Notes: a model not told the origin generated them from the letters alone. 32,355 bases of DNA from an uncultured Bacilli bacterium (GCA_934096535.1 CAKOMC010000013.1:1-32355); one strand, 5' to 3'; positions 14,637 through 23,662 are shown, counted from the first letter of the stretch. Numbers and translations are program-made.

Positions 14637-15716
14637 ATGAAAAAAAGTAAAACTAAACGAAAAAAGAAAAAGAGCCGTCGTAGATTAAAAAAAGGCCCCA
14701 AATTAGTTTTATTGTTAATATTTCTTGCAGCACTCTTTTTTACATTAAAAAAATCACTTGACAATTATAATATTACTTTTAATAATACCTATGAATATTT
14801 AATGAACAAAATAAACGAACAGAAAAAGAAACAAGATGAAAAAAAAGAACAAGAGAAAAAACAACAACAAGATAAAGACTATAATATTTGCTTGAATCAA
14901 AAATATACGGAAGAAGAAAAATCCGAAAAACTAACTCAATTTGAAGATGAATTAACGGATTATTTAAAAAAATATAATCTAAGTGTAAAATTTGTTGACA
15001 TAAAACTAGATTATATCTATAGCTATAACGAAAAAAAAGTGTATTATGCCGCCAGTACGATTAAAATGCTAGATGCCATTTATATTTATGAAAATGCGGT
15101 TAATGGTAATTTAGACTTGGATAGTACAAAAAAATATACTAAAAATTTTAAAATGCCTTATTCCAAAGGTTTAGAAAAATATAAAATTGGCGATAATATA
15201 ACTTTGCGTAATTTAGTAAAATATGCGATAACAGTAAGTGATAATTCGGCCCATCAAATGCTTGTTGACTACATAGGATTTAGTAAGTTAGAAAGTTTTG
15301 GCAATAGTTTGGGAGCTAAGAATACCCTCATAGGTGGCGATAACTTTGGACAAATTGATGTTAATGATTCCATAATATATTTAAGAGAATTATATAATTT
15401 TATAGAAGAAAATTCTAAACTTTCATCTGAATTAAAATCCTATTTTGTAGAGAGCGATGAAAACTTCTTGAAAGACGAAGAAAATGATATAGAAGCTGCA
15501 ACAAAATATGGTGAATATGATAGCACTTTCCACAATAACGGAATTGTTTATGCTAAAAATCCATATTTGCTAAGTATATTAACAAATTTGGGTAAGAAAA
15601 AGGGTTCTAGCACAATACAAACAATAAATAATAAAATCCAAGAGTTACAGAAAGAAGTGTATGAAAATCATACTAACTATTGCCAACAAAAAGTATACAG
15701 TGTCCAAAATGATTGA
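14637..15716 (+). CDS. Membrane-anchored serine hydrolase of the class A beta-lactamase fold
   Basis: The 359-residue protein has a strongly basic start, one membrane helix at about 22-37, a Lys/Gln-rich coiled stretch at about 60-80, and an outside domain with penicillin-recognising motifs: S140-T-I-K143 (SxxK), S201-D-N203 (SDN) and K290-Y-G292 in place of KTG. This fits the beta-lactamase2 family, whose members act on beta-lactams, peptidoglycan or other esters. Drug resistance cannot be inferred: no clear omega-loop Glu was located and similar domains are often non-lactamase. ATG 14637 follows AGGTGG by 6 bases, with TATAAT at 14613-14618. The stop overlaps the next promoter. Confidence 0.75.
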   Translation: MKKSKTKRKKKKSRRRLKKGPKLVLLLIFLAALFFTLKKSLDNYNITFNNTYEYLMNKINEQKKKQDEKKEQEKKQQQDKDYNICLNQKYTEEEKSEKLTQFEDELTDYLKKYNLSVKFVDIKLDYIYSYNEKKVYYAASTIKMLDAIYIYENAVNGNLDLDSTKKYTKNFKMPYSKGLEKYKIGDNITLRNLVKYAITVSDNSAHQMLVDYIGFSKLESFGNSLGAKNTLIGGDNFGQIDVNDSIIYLRELYNFIEENSKLSSELKSYFVESDENFLKDEENDIEAATKYGEYDSTFHNNGIVYAKNPYLLSILTNLGKKKGSSTIQTINNKIQELQKEVYENHTNYCQQKVYSVQND

Positions 15717-15741
15717 CAATGCTAGATTAAATTATTAAAAT
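15713..15741 (+). promoter_or_regulatory. Promoter of the DUF308 gene
   Basis: A perfect TTGACA (15713-15718) overlaps the upstream stop codon, with TAAAAT (15736-15741) 17 bp on. An alternative TATAAT lies at 15741-15746. Either gives a very short leader before ATG 15760. Confidence 0.5.
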
Positions 15742-15759
15742 ATAATTGGAGAGATGAGT

Positions 15760-16332
15760 ATGAAAGAAAAGAGAAAATTATTCAATATTGCAACTTATGG
15801 TCAAATGCTAATCGATATTATTTTATTTGCTCTAGGCGTTTACAGTGCTAGTAATCCAACTAGTTCAAATACAGTTATCGGTGTTGCTTTTGGCATTTCC
15901 TTAAGTGTTGTAGGAATTTACAACATAATCAAGTACATATTTAATGTTCATAAAGGCCCATTTTTTATGGCTGATATTATTTATGGAATTTTAAGCATAA
16001 TTGCCGGCATATTTATTATAATTAATCCATTATCCCTAACTGGCATTTTATCAATTGGTATTGGCTTATGGTTAATTATATCTGCATCATTCAAGTTTGC
16101 TTTAGCCTTACAATTAAAGAAATTTTCTGAAGAAACTTGGCTATTTTCAATGGTGCTATCAGTATTAGTCCTAATAATTGGTGTTATAGTAATGATAAAT
16201 CCATTTAGCACAGCCCTAGTTTTAACAACATTTGTTGGAATAATAATGTGTGTATATGCAAGTATTGATTTTTTACAACAAATTTTATTTAGAAAAAGAG
16301 TTAAAGAAATAATTAATATCTTCTTTGAGTAA
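15760..16332 (+). CDS. DUF308 (HdeD-like) membrane protein
   Basis: The 190-residue protein has about six hydrophobic helices, with the repeated pattern of the DUF308 family: GIxxIIxGIxxIxNP near 74-89 and VLxLIIGVIVMINP near 135-148. The HdeD branch is linked to acid resistance in enterobacteria, but the function in Firmicutes is unknown. ATG 15760 is preferred to ATG 15754 because GGAGAG (15748-15753) touches the earlier one and is ideally spaced from the later one. Transcribed from its own promoter and closed by a terminator, so it is probably monocistronic. Confidence 0.75.
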   Translation: MKEKRKLFNIATYGQMLIDIILFALGVYSASNPTSSNTVIGVAFGISLSVVGIYNIIKYIFNVHKGPFFMADIIYGILSIIAGIFIIINPLSLTGILSIGIGLWLIISASFKFALALQLKKFSEETWLFSMVLSVLVLIIGVIVMINPFSTALVLTTFVGIIMCVYASIDFLQQILFRKRVKEIINIFFE

Positions 16333-16344
16333 TGATTTTTAATT

Positions 16345-16366
16345 TAGCCCCTAGGGGCTATTTTTT
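16345..16366 (+). terminator. Intrinsic terminator after the DUF308 gene
   Basis: TAGCCC (16345-16350) pairs with GGGCTA (16355-16360) around CTAG; six T follow (16361-16366). Confidence 0.9.
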
Positions 16367-16581
16367 AATATTCTAATATAAATTAAAATTATATTTAATT
16401 ACAATTTGTATTATATGTACGCATTGGCTAAAAAAACATAATTATTACCAATTTTTATTTAAAGAAATATCTATAAAATAATTGTAAAAAATTTATATCT
16501 GATTAACAAAATCACCAAATAAATTAAATTTATAATTTAAAAAATTATGATGTTTTTACATAGAAATAGCGAACCCTATTA

Positions 16582-16610
16582 TTGATAAATATTAAAAAAT
16601 GAGGTACAAT
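16582..16610 (+). promoter_or_regulatory. eno promoter
   Basis: TTGATA (16582-16587) and TACAAT (16605-16610) are spaced 17 bp, 30 bases before the start codon. Confidence 0.65.
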
Positions 16611-16639
16611 ATCATAGTGAAAAAGGTGAAGGTGAAAAA

Positions 16640-17872
16640 ATGAAAATTAAGAAAATATATGCAAGAGAAATTTTAGATTCAAGAGGAAATCCAACCGTTG
16701 AATGTGATGTTACTCTAGAAAACGGAATTAAAGCAACTGCTTCAGTTCCATCAGGTGCTTCAACTGGTTCAAGAGAAGCTTTAGAACTACGCGATAATGA
16801 TAAAAATCGTTATAATGGCAAAGGCGTTTTAAAAGCAGTAAGCAATATTAATGATATTATTGCTAAAGAACTAGAAGGCAAAGAATTAGTGCAAAATCAA
16901 ATTGATGCTGACTTGTTAAAATTAGATGGCACAGAATTTAAAACAAATTTAGGAGCTAACGCAACTTTAGCAGTATCTCTAGCTTGTTTAAAGGCTGCTG
17001 CTGCAAATGCTGGTAAAGAGTTATATGAATTTGTATCTAATGGTACTGTTGGCTTACCAATTCCGATGATGAATATTGTTAACGGTGGTAAACATGCTAA
17101 CAATGATTTAGATATTCAAGAATTTATGATTGTTCCTGTAATTAAACCATTCAAAGAAAGACTAAGAGCTGGTGCCGAAGTTTTCCATACATTAAAGAAA
17201 ATTTTAGATGGTATGGGATTGTCAACTGGTGTTGGTGATGAAGGTGGCTTTGCTCCAAATTTAAAAAGTAATGAAGAAGCTTTAGAACTTATCGTTAAAG
17301 CTATAACAGAAGCTGGATATAAGGCTGGCGAAGAAGTATTTATCGCCTTAGATGCTGCTTCAAGTGAAATGTATAATGCGGAAACAAAAACATATTCAGT
17401 AGATAAAAAAGATCTAACTAGTGATGATTTAATGAACTACTATCTAGATTTAATCGAAAAATATCCAATTATTAGTATTGAAGACGCCTTTATGGAAGAC
17501 GATTTTGAATCATTGGCTAAATTAACTGCTAAAATTGGTGAAAAAATTATGCTAGTTGGTGATGATTATTTTGTTACTAATAAGAAATATTTACAAAAAG
17601 CAATTGATATGAATGCTGGAAATGCTATTCTATTAAAAGCTAACCAAATTGGTACAGTTTCTGAAATGATGCAAACTATTCTTTTAGCTAGAAAAAATGG
17701 TTATAAAATGGTAATTTCTCACCGTAGTGGTGAAACCGAAGATACATTTATTGCTGATTTAGCTGTTGGCCTAGACATTCCTTACATTAAAACAGGTTCT
17801 CTATCAAGAGGCGAAAGAATAGCTAAATATAATAGATTACTTCGTATTGAAGAAAAATTGATGGAAAAATAA
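16640..17872 (+). CDS. eno: Enolase
   Basis: Enolase converts 2-phosphoglycerate to phosphoenolpyruvate in glycolysis. The 410-residue protein is somewhat shorter than the common 430. It has EILDSRGNPTVE, GASTG, MNIVNGGKHANN, GVGDEGGFAPN, LLKANQIGT and SHRSGETEDT. Near the end KTGSLSRGERIAKYN replaces the more usual KSGAPARSERVAKYN while keeping the catalytic Lys. ATG 16640 follows AAGGTGAAGG. It is the only glycolytic gene here and stands next to secG, as in some Bacilli. Confidence 0.96.
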   Translation: MKIKKIYAREILDSRGNPTVECDVTLENGIKATASVPSGASTGSREALELRDNDKNRYNGKGVLKAVSNINDIIAKELEGKELVQNQIDADLLKLDGTEFKTNLGANATLAVSLACLKAAAANAGKELYEFVSNGTVGLPIPMMNIVNGGKHANNDLDIQEFMIVPVIKPFKERLRAGAEVFHTLKKILDGMGLSTGVGDEGGFAPNLKSNEEALELIVKAITEAGYKAGEEVFIALDAASSEMYNAETKTYSVDKKDLTSDDLMNYYLDLIEKYPIISIEDAFMEDDFESLAKLTAKIGEKIMLVGDDYFVTNKKYLQKAIDMNAGNAILLKANQIGTVSEMMQTILLARKNGYKMVISHRSGETEDTFIADLAVGLDIPYIKTGSLSRGERIAKYNRLLRIEEKLMEK

Positions 17873-17883
17873 TCAAAAAAAGG

Positions 17884-17905
17884 CAAGAAATAATCTAATT
17901 TCTTG
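17884..17905. repeat. Perfect inverted repeat between eno and secG
   Basis: CAAGAAAT (17884-17891) and ATTTCTTG (17898-17905) flank 6 bases. The + side has no U tract after it, but the - side would run into a T tract. The right arm overlaps the secG -35 element. It may act as a weak terminator or an operator; this is not resolved. Confidence 0.5.
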
Positions 17906-17931
17906 AAATTAAAGAACAAGTATGATATAGT
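17903..17931 (+). promoter_or_regulatory. secG promoter
   Basis: TTGAAA (17903-17908) and TATAGT (17926-17931) are 17 bp apart, with TGa before the -10. The start site near 17938 is 20 bases ahead of ATG 17958. Confidence 0.7.
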
Positions 17932-17957
17932 TTTACAAGAAATGGAAGTGGCAATCA

Positions 17958-18176
17958 ATGGAAACAATGTTGTTAATAGTATCAATATTATTAATTGCTA
18001 TAGTCTTACTACAAAGTAATAAAGCAAGCGACGCAGGCCAAATAATCTCAGGTGGCAACGAAGCACTATTTACTCATCAAAAAGAAAGAGGTTTAGAGTT
18101 ACTAATTAGCCGTTTAACTTTAATATTAGGAGTTCTTTTCTTCGTAATAGCATTAATCATATTTTTACAAAAATAA
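17958..18176 (+). CDS. secG: Preprotein translocase subunit SecG
   Basis: The 72-residue protein has two membrane helices (about 2-19 and 50-70). Between them is a loop with LLQSNKASDAG and ISGGNEALF, the hallmark of SecG. It supports SecYE-driven export. The gene sits upstream of rnr and smpB, as in Bacillus (secG-yvaK-rnr-smpB), although here the esterase gene is replaced by a pilin-like gene. Confidence 0.9.
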   Translation: METMLLIVSILLIAIVLLQSNKASDAGQIISGGNEALFTHQKERGLELLISRLTLILGVLFFVIALIIFLQK

Positions 18177-18204
18177 AAGTCTTACATTTAAAAGACTTTT
18201 TTTT
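18175..18204 (+). terminator. Intrinsic terminator of secG
   Basis: AAAAGTCTT (18175-18183) pairs with AAGACTTTT (18192-18200) and T continues to 18204. Its 5' arm starts in the secG stop codon. Confidence 0.85.
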
Positions 18205-18241
18205 AAATTAATAATGTTTTATAATGGTTGTAGAGGTAAGT

Positions 18242-18670
18242 ATGAATAATAAAAAGGGCTTTACTTTAATTGAACTGATAGCAACCATAGTTTTAATTAC
18301 TTTATCATCAACGATAATAGTTTTAAATTTACAAGGAAGCACAAGCAAAGAGGATAGTTCTTTGTCAGCCAAAAACAACAAACAAATAACTGATGCCGCT
18401 TGCAACGCTATCGATAGTTTAAATGCTTCAAGCATTTTTAATACCACTCGTGAAAATTGTAAAAATAATGGTTGTAGTGTTAAGTTAGTAACCTTAATTC
18501 AAAATGGATTTATTGATGGTTATGCAACATACGATGATACTGGTAGCAAAATAAACGAACAGAATCGTCCTCAAAATTATTATGTAAGTATTAGATGGAA
18601 TAAAGAAAGCGATGGCTTTTGGAAAAAGACTTGTACTTTATATAATGGAAATCAAAAAATATATCCTTGA
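18242..18670 (+). CDS. Type IV prepilin-like protein
   Basis: The 142-residue protein opens MNNKKGFTLIELIATIVLI, a textbook prepilin peptidase site (cleavage after Gly, Glu at +5) joined to the hydrophobic assembly helix. The rest carries four Cys and an LIQNGFIDGYATYDDTG segment like that of other Gram-positive pilin-like proteins. ATG 18242 is preferred to ATG 18224 because AGAGG (18232-18236) fits it and TATAAT (18220-18225) overlaps the earlier codon. No prepilin peptidase, ATPase or platform gene is in the window, so those would have to be elsewhere. Related in style to the pair at 9214-10175. Confidence 0.8.
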   Translation: MNNKKGFTLIELIATIVLITLSSTIIVLNLQGSTSKEDSSLSAKNNKQITDAACNAIDSLNASSIFNTTRENCKNNGCSVKLVTLIQNGFIDGYATYDDTGSKINEQNRPQNYYVSIRWNKESDGFWKKTCTLYNGNQKIYP

Positions 18671-18833
18671 TAAAAAAATTTAAAAATAATATAGCACCAA
18701 AATACAAAACATTAAAATTGAAAATTGCTAAAAATAAACAAAAATTATGATTGATGTAATAAAATTATATAGTTAAACTTAATAAAGTTACATAAATAAA
18801 AAATCAACAAAATTATATAGATAGGGAAAAAAT

Positions 18834-20960
18834 ATGGAAGAAAAATTAGTAAAATTATTAACAAATATACATGAAGCTAAAACTTTAATAGAAATAAATG
18901 ATTTAATGGGTCTTAAAACATCTGACGAACTACGAGAACTGCAAGATACTTTAAAAAAGTTAATTGATGAATATAAAGTTTTTTATACCAAAAAAGAAAA
19001 ATATATTCTCCTAAAAAATTGCCCATCATTAAAAATAGGAACTTTATCAGTAAACAAGAAAGGTTTTGGATTTGTTATTTTGCCAGAAGAAGACGACATT
19101 TATATTGATAAAGCAAATTTAAAAGATGCTATTGATGAAGACATTGTTCTCTGCGAAGTAACCAATCGTACTGGCCGTAAAGAAGGCAAAATAATTAAAG
19201 TCATTAAACGCGATTTAAAAAATGTTGTTGGTGAAATAATAATTCATAACAATAAAATGTGTTTAAAATTAGATGATGATAAAAAAGATATAACCGTTAT
19301 TTTAAATCCCGATACTACGCATAATTGCGTTGAGGGACATAAAGTATTAGTAGAAATAACTGATCATATAAAAAATCATGTTTATTCTGGTAATGTTTTA
19401 AAAATAATAGGTCATAAAAACGACCCACAGGTTGACATTCTAAGCATAGCTTACAAATACGGTATCTATGAAGATTTTAATCCTAGAGTAATAGAAGAAC
19501 TAGAATATGTTCCTGATACTGTTGATTTATCAGAGTTAAAAAATCGCCGTGATTTAACTTCTAAAATCATTTTTACAATTGATGGTGACGATACGAAGGA
19601 TATAGATGATGCCATTAGCTTGGAAAAAGAAGGAAACAATTATATCTTAGGAGTTCATATTGCTGATGTTTCTAACTATGTCAAGGAAAATACTGCTTTA
19701 GGAGATGCTGCTTACGAGCGTGGGACTTCTTCTTATTTAGCTGATACAGTAATTCCCATGATACCTCATAAATTGTCCAATGGCATTTGTTCTTTAAATG
19801 AGGGCGTTCTTCGTCTTAGTATGTCTTGCGTTATGAAATATAGTCCCGAAGGAAAACTTTTAGACTATGATATTTTTCCTAGTTACATAAAAAGCAGTAA
19901 AAAGATGACTTATAAAAATGTCAACAAAATCATTATGGAAAATGTAGTGCCAGAAGGATATGAACCATTCGCTGAAACTTTAAAAGAAATGCACAAATTA
20001 GCTAAGATTTTGCGCAAATCCAAAGAAGATCGTGGCTATATCGACTTTGATTTAGATGAAGTAAAAATTATTCAAGATGAGCAAGGTCGTGCCATAGATG
20101 TTCAAAAGCGTATTCGTGGTGAAGGAGAAAAGTTAATTGAAGACTTCATGATTGCCGCTAATGAGTGTGTTGCTAGTCATATTTATAATATGGGTTTGCC
20201 ATTTATTTATCGTATCCATGAAACACCAAAGCCTGAAAAAATAGAAGATTTTATGAACATGGTAAAAATTCTGGGTTATCGCTTACATACCAATGTTAAG
20301 GAAATAACTCCTTATACTATGCAAAAAATGTTAGCTGAATTAAAAGATAAAAAAGAGTTTGAAATTTTATCTGAAATGTTATTAAGAAGTATGCGTAAAG
20401 CGGAATATAGCAGTGAAAATCTTGGCCACTTTGGTATTGCTTCTCGTGCCTACACTCACTTTACTTCACCAATTCGTCGTTATCCTGACTTAGTGGTTCA
20501 CCGTTTACTAAAAAAATATTTAGTTGAACAAGACTACTCTAAAAATACTATGGATATCTTGAATACATCATTATCTGAAATAGCAGCACATAGTAGCGAG
20601 CGTGAGGTTGCAGCTGTTAATGCCGAGCGTGATGTTGATGATATGAAAATGGCAGAATATATGGAAAATCATATTGGAGAAGAATACATAGGTAGAATTA
20701 ATACCATCACAAACTTTGGCTTCTTTGTCGAACTTGATAACCTTGTTGAAGGACTTGTCCATATCAGCAGCTTAAAAAAAGATTATTTTAATTACATTCC
20801 CGAAATCTTAAGTCTCGTTGGCAAAAGCACAAAAAAAACATATAGATTAGGAGATAAAGTAAAAGTTAAATGCGTTGCGGCTAGCAAAGAAACAGCCATG
20901 ATTGACTTTGAAATTGTAGAAGAAAAAAATGGAAATACAAAACAGAAAAGCAAGATATGA
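18834..20960 (+). CDS. rnr: Ribonuclease R
   Basis: RNase R is a 3'-5' exoribonuclease that degrades structured RNA and works with tmRNA-SmpB. The 708-residue protein runs: N-terminal winged-helix-like and cold-shock domains (LSVNKKGFGFVILPEE), the RNB catalytic domain with DGDDTKDIDDAISLE (catalytic Asp cluster near 251-257), HFTSPIRRYPDLVVHR, and a C-terminal S1 domain (TNFGFFVELDNLVEGLVHIS). ATG 18834 has a modest ribosome site (TAGGGAA). Its last 32 bases overlap smpB. Confidence 0.95.
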   Translation: MEEKLVKLLTNIHEAKTLIEINDLMGLKTSDELRELQDTLKKLIDEYKVFYTKKEKYILLKNCPSLKIGTLSVNKKGFGFVILPEEDDIYIDKANLKDAIDEDIVLCEVTNRTGRKEGKIIKVIKRDLKNVVGEIIIHNNKMCLKLDDDKKDITVILNPDTTHNCVEGHKVLVEITDHIKNHVYSGNVLKIIGHKNDPQVDILSIAYKYGIYEDFNPRVIEELEYVPDTVDLSELKNRRDLTSKIIFTIDGDDTKDIDDAISLEKEGNNYILGVHIADVSNYVKENTALGDAAYERGTSSYLADTVIPMIPHKLSNGICSLNEGVLRLSMSCVMKYSPEGKLLDYDIFPSYIKSSKKMTYKNVNKIIMENVVPEGYEPFAETLKEMHKLAKILRKSKEDRGYIDFDLDEVKIIQDEQGRAIDVQKRIRGEGEKLIEDFMIAANECVASHIYNMGLPFIYRIHETPKPEKIEDFMNMVKILGYRLHTNVKEITPYTMQKMLAELKDKKEFEILSEMLLRSMRKAEYSSENLGHFGIASRAYTHFTSPIRRYPDLVVHRLLKKYLVEQDYSKNTMDILNTSLSEIAAHSSEREVAAVNAERDVDDMKMAEYMENHIGEEYIGRINTITNFGFFVELDNLVEGLVHISSLKKDYFNYIPEILSLVGKSTKKTYRLGDKVKVKCVAASKETAMIDFEIVEEKNGNTKQKSKI

Positions 20961-21366
20961 ATATTTTATTGAAGAAACCTTTGAAGCAGGTATTGCTTTA
21001 AAAGGAACCGAAATTAAATCCTTGCGAAAATCTTCTTGTGATTTAAGCGATTCTTTTGCCATTATCAAAAAAGGTGAAGTATATCTACTAAATGCCTTTA
21101 TTGCCAAATATGACGAAGGTAATATTTTTAATCACGATACTAGAAGAACTCGTAAACTGTTACTTCATAAAAGTGAAATCAATAAACTTTTAAATAAAGT
21201 AAGTCGCAGTGGTTACTCTTTAATTCCTTTAGATATCCATTTTAAAAATGGTAAAGCTAAAGTAACACTTGGCGTTTGTAAAGGAAAAAAATTATATGAT
21301 AAAAGAGAAACTATTAAAGAAAGAGATTTAAAAAGAGAAAATGCCAGACTAAATAATTATCGTTAA
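20929..21366 (+). CDS. smpB: tmRNA-binding protein SmpB
   Basis: SmpB delivers tmRNA to stalled ribosomes (trans-translation). The 145-residue protein has RKARYEYFIEETFEAGIALKGTEIKSLR, then KGEVYLLNAFIAKYDEGN, RTRKLLLH and a basic tail with KGKKLYDKRETIKERD. ATG 20929 lies within rnr, whose stop is 32 bases further, so translation is coupled; the ribosome site is weak. The tmRNA gene ssrA is not found after it. Confidence 0.95.
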   Translation: MEIQNRKARYEYFIEETFEAGIALKGTEIKSLRKSSCDLSDSFAIIKKGEVYLLNAFIAKYDEGNIFNHDTRRTRKLLLHKSEINKLLNKVSRSGYSLIPLDIHFKNGKAKVTLGVCKGKKLYDKRETIKERDLKRENARLNNYR

Positions 21367-21535
21367 TGGCATAATAAAAATCAAAATAAGATAAAAAATT
21401 AATAAGACTTAAAAACAAAAAAAATTAAAAGTCAAAAATATACATATAAATAAAATTAAAAAAATACAATTTAAAAATAAAACAAAAACAGGATATAAAA
21501 ATAAAATATATTTTAGTATTAGATGGGGTAATAAT

Positions 21536-22609
21536 ATGAAGAAATTAACTAAAAAAGCCAAAATAATTTTAGGAGTAGTGGCCATTGCCATTCTCCTTCT
21601 AGTCATCATTATCTTAATGAATGTTTTTTCTAAAAAAAATAATGCTGGCGATGATATTGAAACACCAAAGGATAATGTTAAAGAAGAAACACCTACTAAA
21701 AAACTACAAATTTTAGATTTAGATTCTAATTCTCGTAGCTATGCGGTCATGATAAATAATCATTCGACGGCGCGACTTCATCATGCAGGTTTACAAGACG
21801 CGTATCTTATTTACGAAATAATAGTTGAAGGCGGTCTAACAAGATATATGGCCATTTTCAAAGATCAAGATACCGCAAAAATAGGTAGTGTTCGTTCTAG
21901 CCGTCATTATTTTCTTGACTATGCCATGGAAAATGATGCTATTTATGTTCACTGGGGTTGGTCTCCTCAAGCTCAAAATGATATTTCTAAATACAAAATT
22001 AATAATATTAACGGTTTAACTTGGGAAGGTACTTATTTTTATCGCGATAAATCTTTAAATGTTTCTAGTGAACATACTGGTTTTACAACTATGGAAATGT
22101 TAAAGAAAGGTGCAACTCGTTTAGGATATCGCACAACTAGTAGTGAAAAACCACTTCTAAATTATGAAGTTGACGAAATTGATAACTCAAATCTTACTAC
22201 AATCCCAGCTGAAACTGTAACCATAAAATATTCTTCAAGCGTAACTGATAAATATGTTTATGATTCTGAAAACAAAGTTTATAAGCGCTATGTTAATAAT
22301 AAAGAACATGTTGATGATGTAACCAAAAAACAATATACATTTAAAAATATAATTACTTATCAAGTAGCTAACTCTAAAATTGGTGGTGATGATAAAGGTC
22401 GTCAAGAATTATCTAATATTGGGAAAGGAACAGGTTATTATATTTCTAATGGCGTTGCCGTTAAAATCAATTGGGAAAAGACTTCGCGTGATGCTAAAAC
22501 CGTTTACACCTATGAAGATGGAACTCCCTTAAAAGTAAACGATGGTAATACTTTTATCCAAATCCAACCCAAAAACCAAACATTAAAGATAGAAGGATCT
22601 ATTAATTAA
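21536..22609 (+). CDS. DUF3048 / YerB-like exported protein
   Basis: The 357-residue protein resembles Bacillus YerB (DUF3048). It has a basic start and membrane helix at about 10-30, without a lipobox, so it should be membrane anchored rather than a lipoprotein as YerB is. The DUF3048 core follows: SYAVMINNHSTARLHHAGL, YEIIVEGGLTRYMAIF, IGSVRSSRHYFLDYA, and a late GTGYYISNGVAVKINWEK with LKVNDGNTFIQI. The family function is unknown. The 169 bases before it are A-rich and hold no gene; GATGGGG at about 21522 may serve as ribosome site. Confidence 0.8.
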   Translation: MKKLTKKAKIILGVVAIAILLLVIIILMNVFSKKNNAGDDIETPKDNVKEETPTKKLQILDLDSNSRSYAVMINNHSTARLHHAGLQDAYLIYEIIVEGGLTRYMAIFKDQDTAKIGSVRSSRHYFLDYAMENDAIYVHWGWSPQAQNDISKYKINNINGLTWEGTYFYRDKSLNVSSEHTGFTTMEMLKKGATRLGYRTTSSEKPLLNYEVDEIDNSNLTTIPAETVTIKYSSSVTDKYVYDSENKVYKRYVNNKEHVDDVTKKQYTFKNIITYQVANSKIGGDDKGRQELSNIGKGTGYYISNGVAVKINWEKTSRDAKTVYTYEDGTPLKVNDGNTFIQIQPKNQTLKIEGSIN

Positions 22610-22934
22610 TGTTTTCTTGATTAAATATATTAATCTTTAAAACCTTGATTACTTATTAAACATATAGTTATTAAGAGATGATAAAAAGCTATAAATCAAA
22701 TAAGTAATTATTATAAAAGCTCTTTAAATCATATTGCTCTTATATTTATTACTCATAAAAATTATGGTGATTTATTAGTATCATGATTTATATGTATAAT
22801 AAGGTTTATGCAAGGGATAAGACTTATTTAGAAAGTCCAATAAAAAGAATAAAAAGAGAAAGGAATTAATTAGAATTAAGAAGTAATAAAAATATATTAT
22901 ATTTGAGCTATTTATTTCTAATTATCATTCGCGT
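22610..22934. other. 325-bp intergenic region
   Basis: AT-rich, with an inverted repeat ATTACTTATT (22648-22657) and AATAAGTAAT (22699-22708) that has no good U tract, and a TATAAT at 22795-22800. A transcript from that -10 would carry a leader of about 130 bases before ATG 22935. No gene is seen. Confidence 0.55.
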
Positions 22935-23654
22935 ATGGAAACAATTTTAAAAACATTAGCCAATTATTATATACTTTTCATTTTCTTAGCGCTCGTTGGT
23001 ATTTTTGCTATAATTGGCTATTTTATTGAAAAAAAACATCCTAAAGAAACACCTGAAGAACCAAAACTAGATATGGAAGCTGTGGCTAAAAAAGGTGGCC
23101 AAGGTCTGGGGGCAACTTTAGGTCAAAATCCAATTTCCCAAGATGATGAAGTAGAGCAATTAGACATGACCATGCAGCCAACAACTTTTGTTAACTCGAA
23201 TTCAGCAAATAGCAATCTAAATACTTCAACTTCATCTTTTAGCAGTAATAATCAAAGTACTTCTAATTTAGAAAACAATTCTAGCATTAATAATAATGTT
23301 GAAAATAGTTACATGGCTCCTCAAAATAATCTTAACGGATTTAACTCTACTAATATTTCAAATAATAGTGAAAACATAAGCAGTATTAATCCTATTGATA
23401 GCCAAAATTTAAACCTTCAAAATAATCAGAATACTATAGAAAGTGCTAATAGCAATTATATTCAAAGTGATATATCTTTCCCAAACGGTACTACTTTCCA
23501 AAATAATGCTTCTTTTCAAGGTAATACTTCCTTTCAAAATAATCAGACTAATCAAGATACTAATGTGAATCCTAGTATAAATACTAATTCTACTGAAATA
23601 TTAACTACTGGTAGCAGTGGTCCAACTAACCCCGGTTTTAAAAGTCCTTTCTAG
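22935..23654 (+). CDS. Asn/Ser-rich membrane-anchored protein of unknown function
   Basis: I do not recognise this 239-residue protein. It has a membrane helix at about 10-32 (YYILFIFLALVGIFAIIGYF), a short charged stretch, the motif KKGGQGLGATLGQNP at about 53-67, then a long Asn, Ser and Gln-rich disordered region and a final GSSGPTNPGFKSPF. No Shine-Dalgarno precedes ATG 22935, and an in-frame stop at 22887 with no other start codon leaves it as the only ATG. Its last codons and stop form the terminator stem. A surface or scaffold role is possible but is a guess. Confidence 0.65.
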   Translation: METILKTLANYYILFIFLALVGIFAIIGYFIEKKHPKETPEEPKLDMEAVAKKGGQGLGATLGQNPISQDDEVEQLDMTMQPTTFVNSNSANSNLNTSTSSFSSNNQSTSNLENNSSINNNVENSYMAPQNNLNGFNSTNISNNSENISSINPIDSQNLNLQNNQNTIESANSNYIQSDISFPNGTTFQNNASFQGNTSFQNNQTNQDTNVNPSINTNSTEILTTGSSGPTNPGFKSPF

Positions 23655-23662
23655 GACTTTTT
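23640..23662 (+). terminator. Terminator overlapping the end of the Asn-rich gene
   Basis: AAAAGTCCT (23640-23648) pairs with AGGACTTTT (23653-23661) around TTCT. The TAG stop (23652-23654) straddles the loop and 3' arm. Confidence 0.85.

Larger units (their letters stand above)
16333..16639. other. 307-bp intergenic region before eno
   Basis: Apart from the terminator at 16345-16366 and the eno promoter at 16582-16610, this is plain AT-rich sequence with no ORF carrying a ribosome site and no clear structure. Confidence 0.7.

Noticed and set aside
21367..21535. tmRNA gene (ssrA) next to smpB
   Set aside because: The region is A-rich and shows no tRNA-like ends or tag reading frame.
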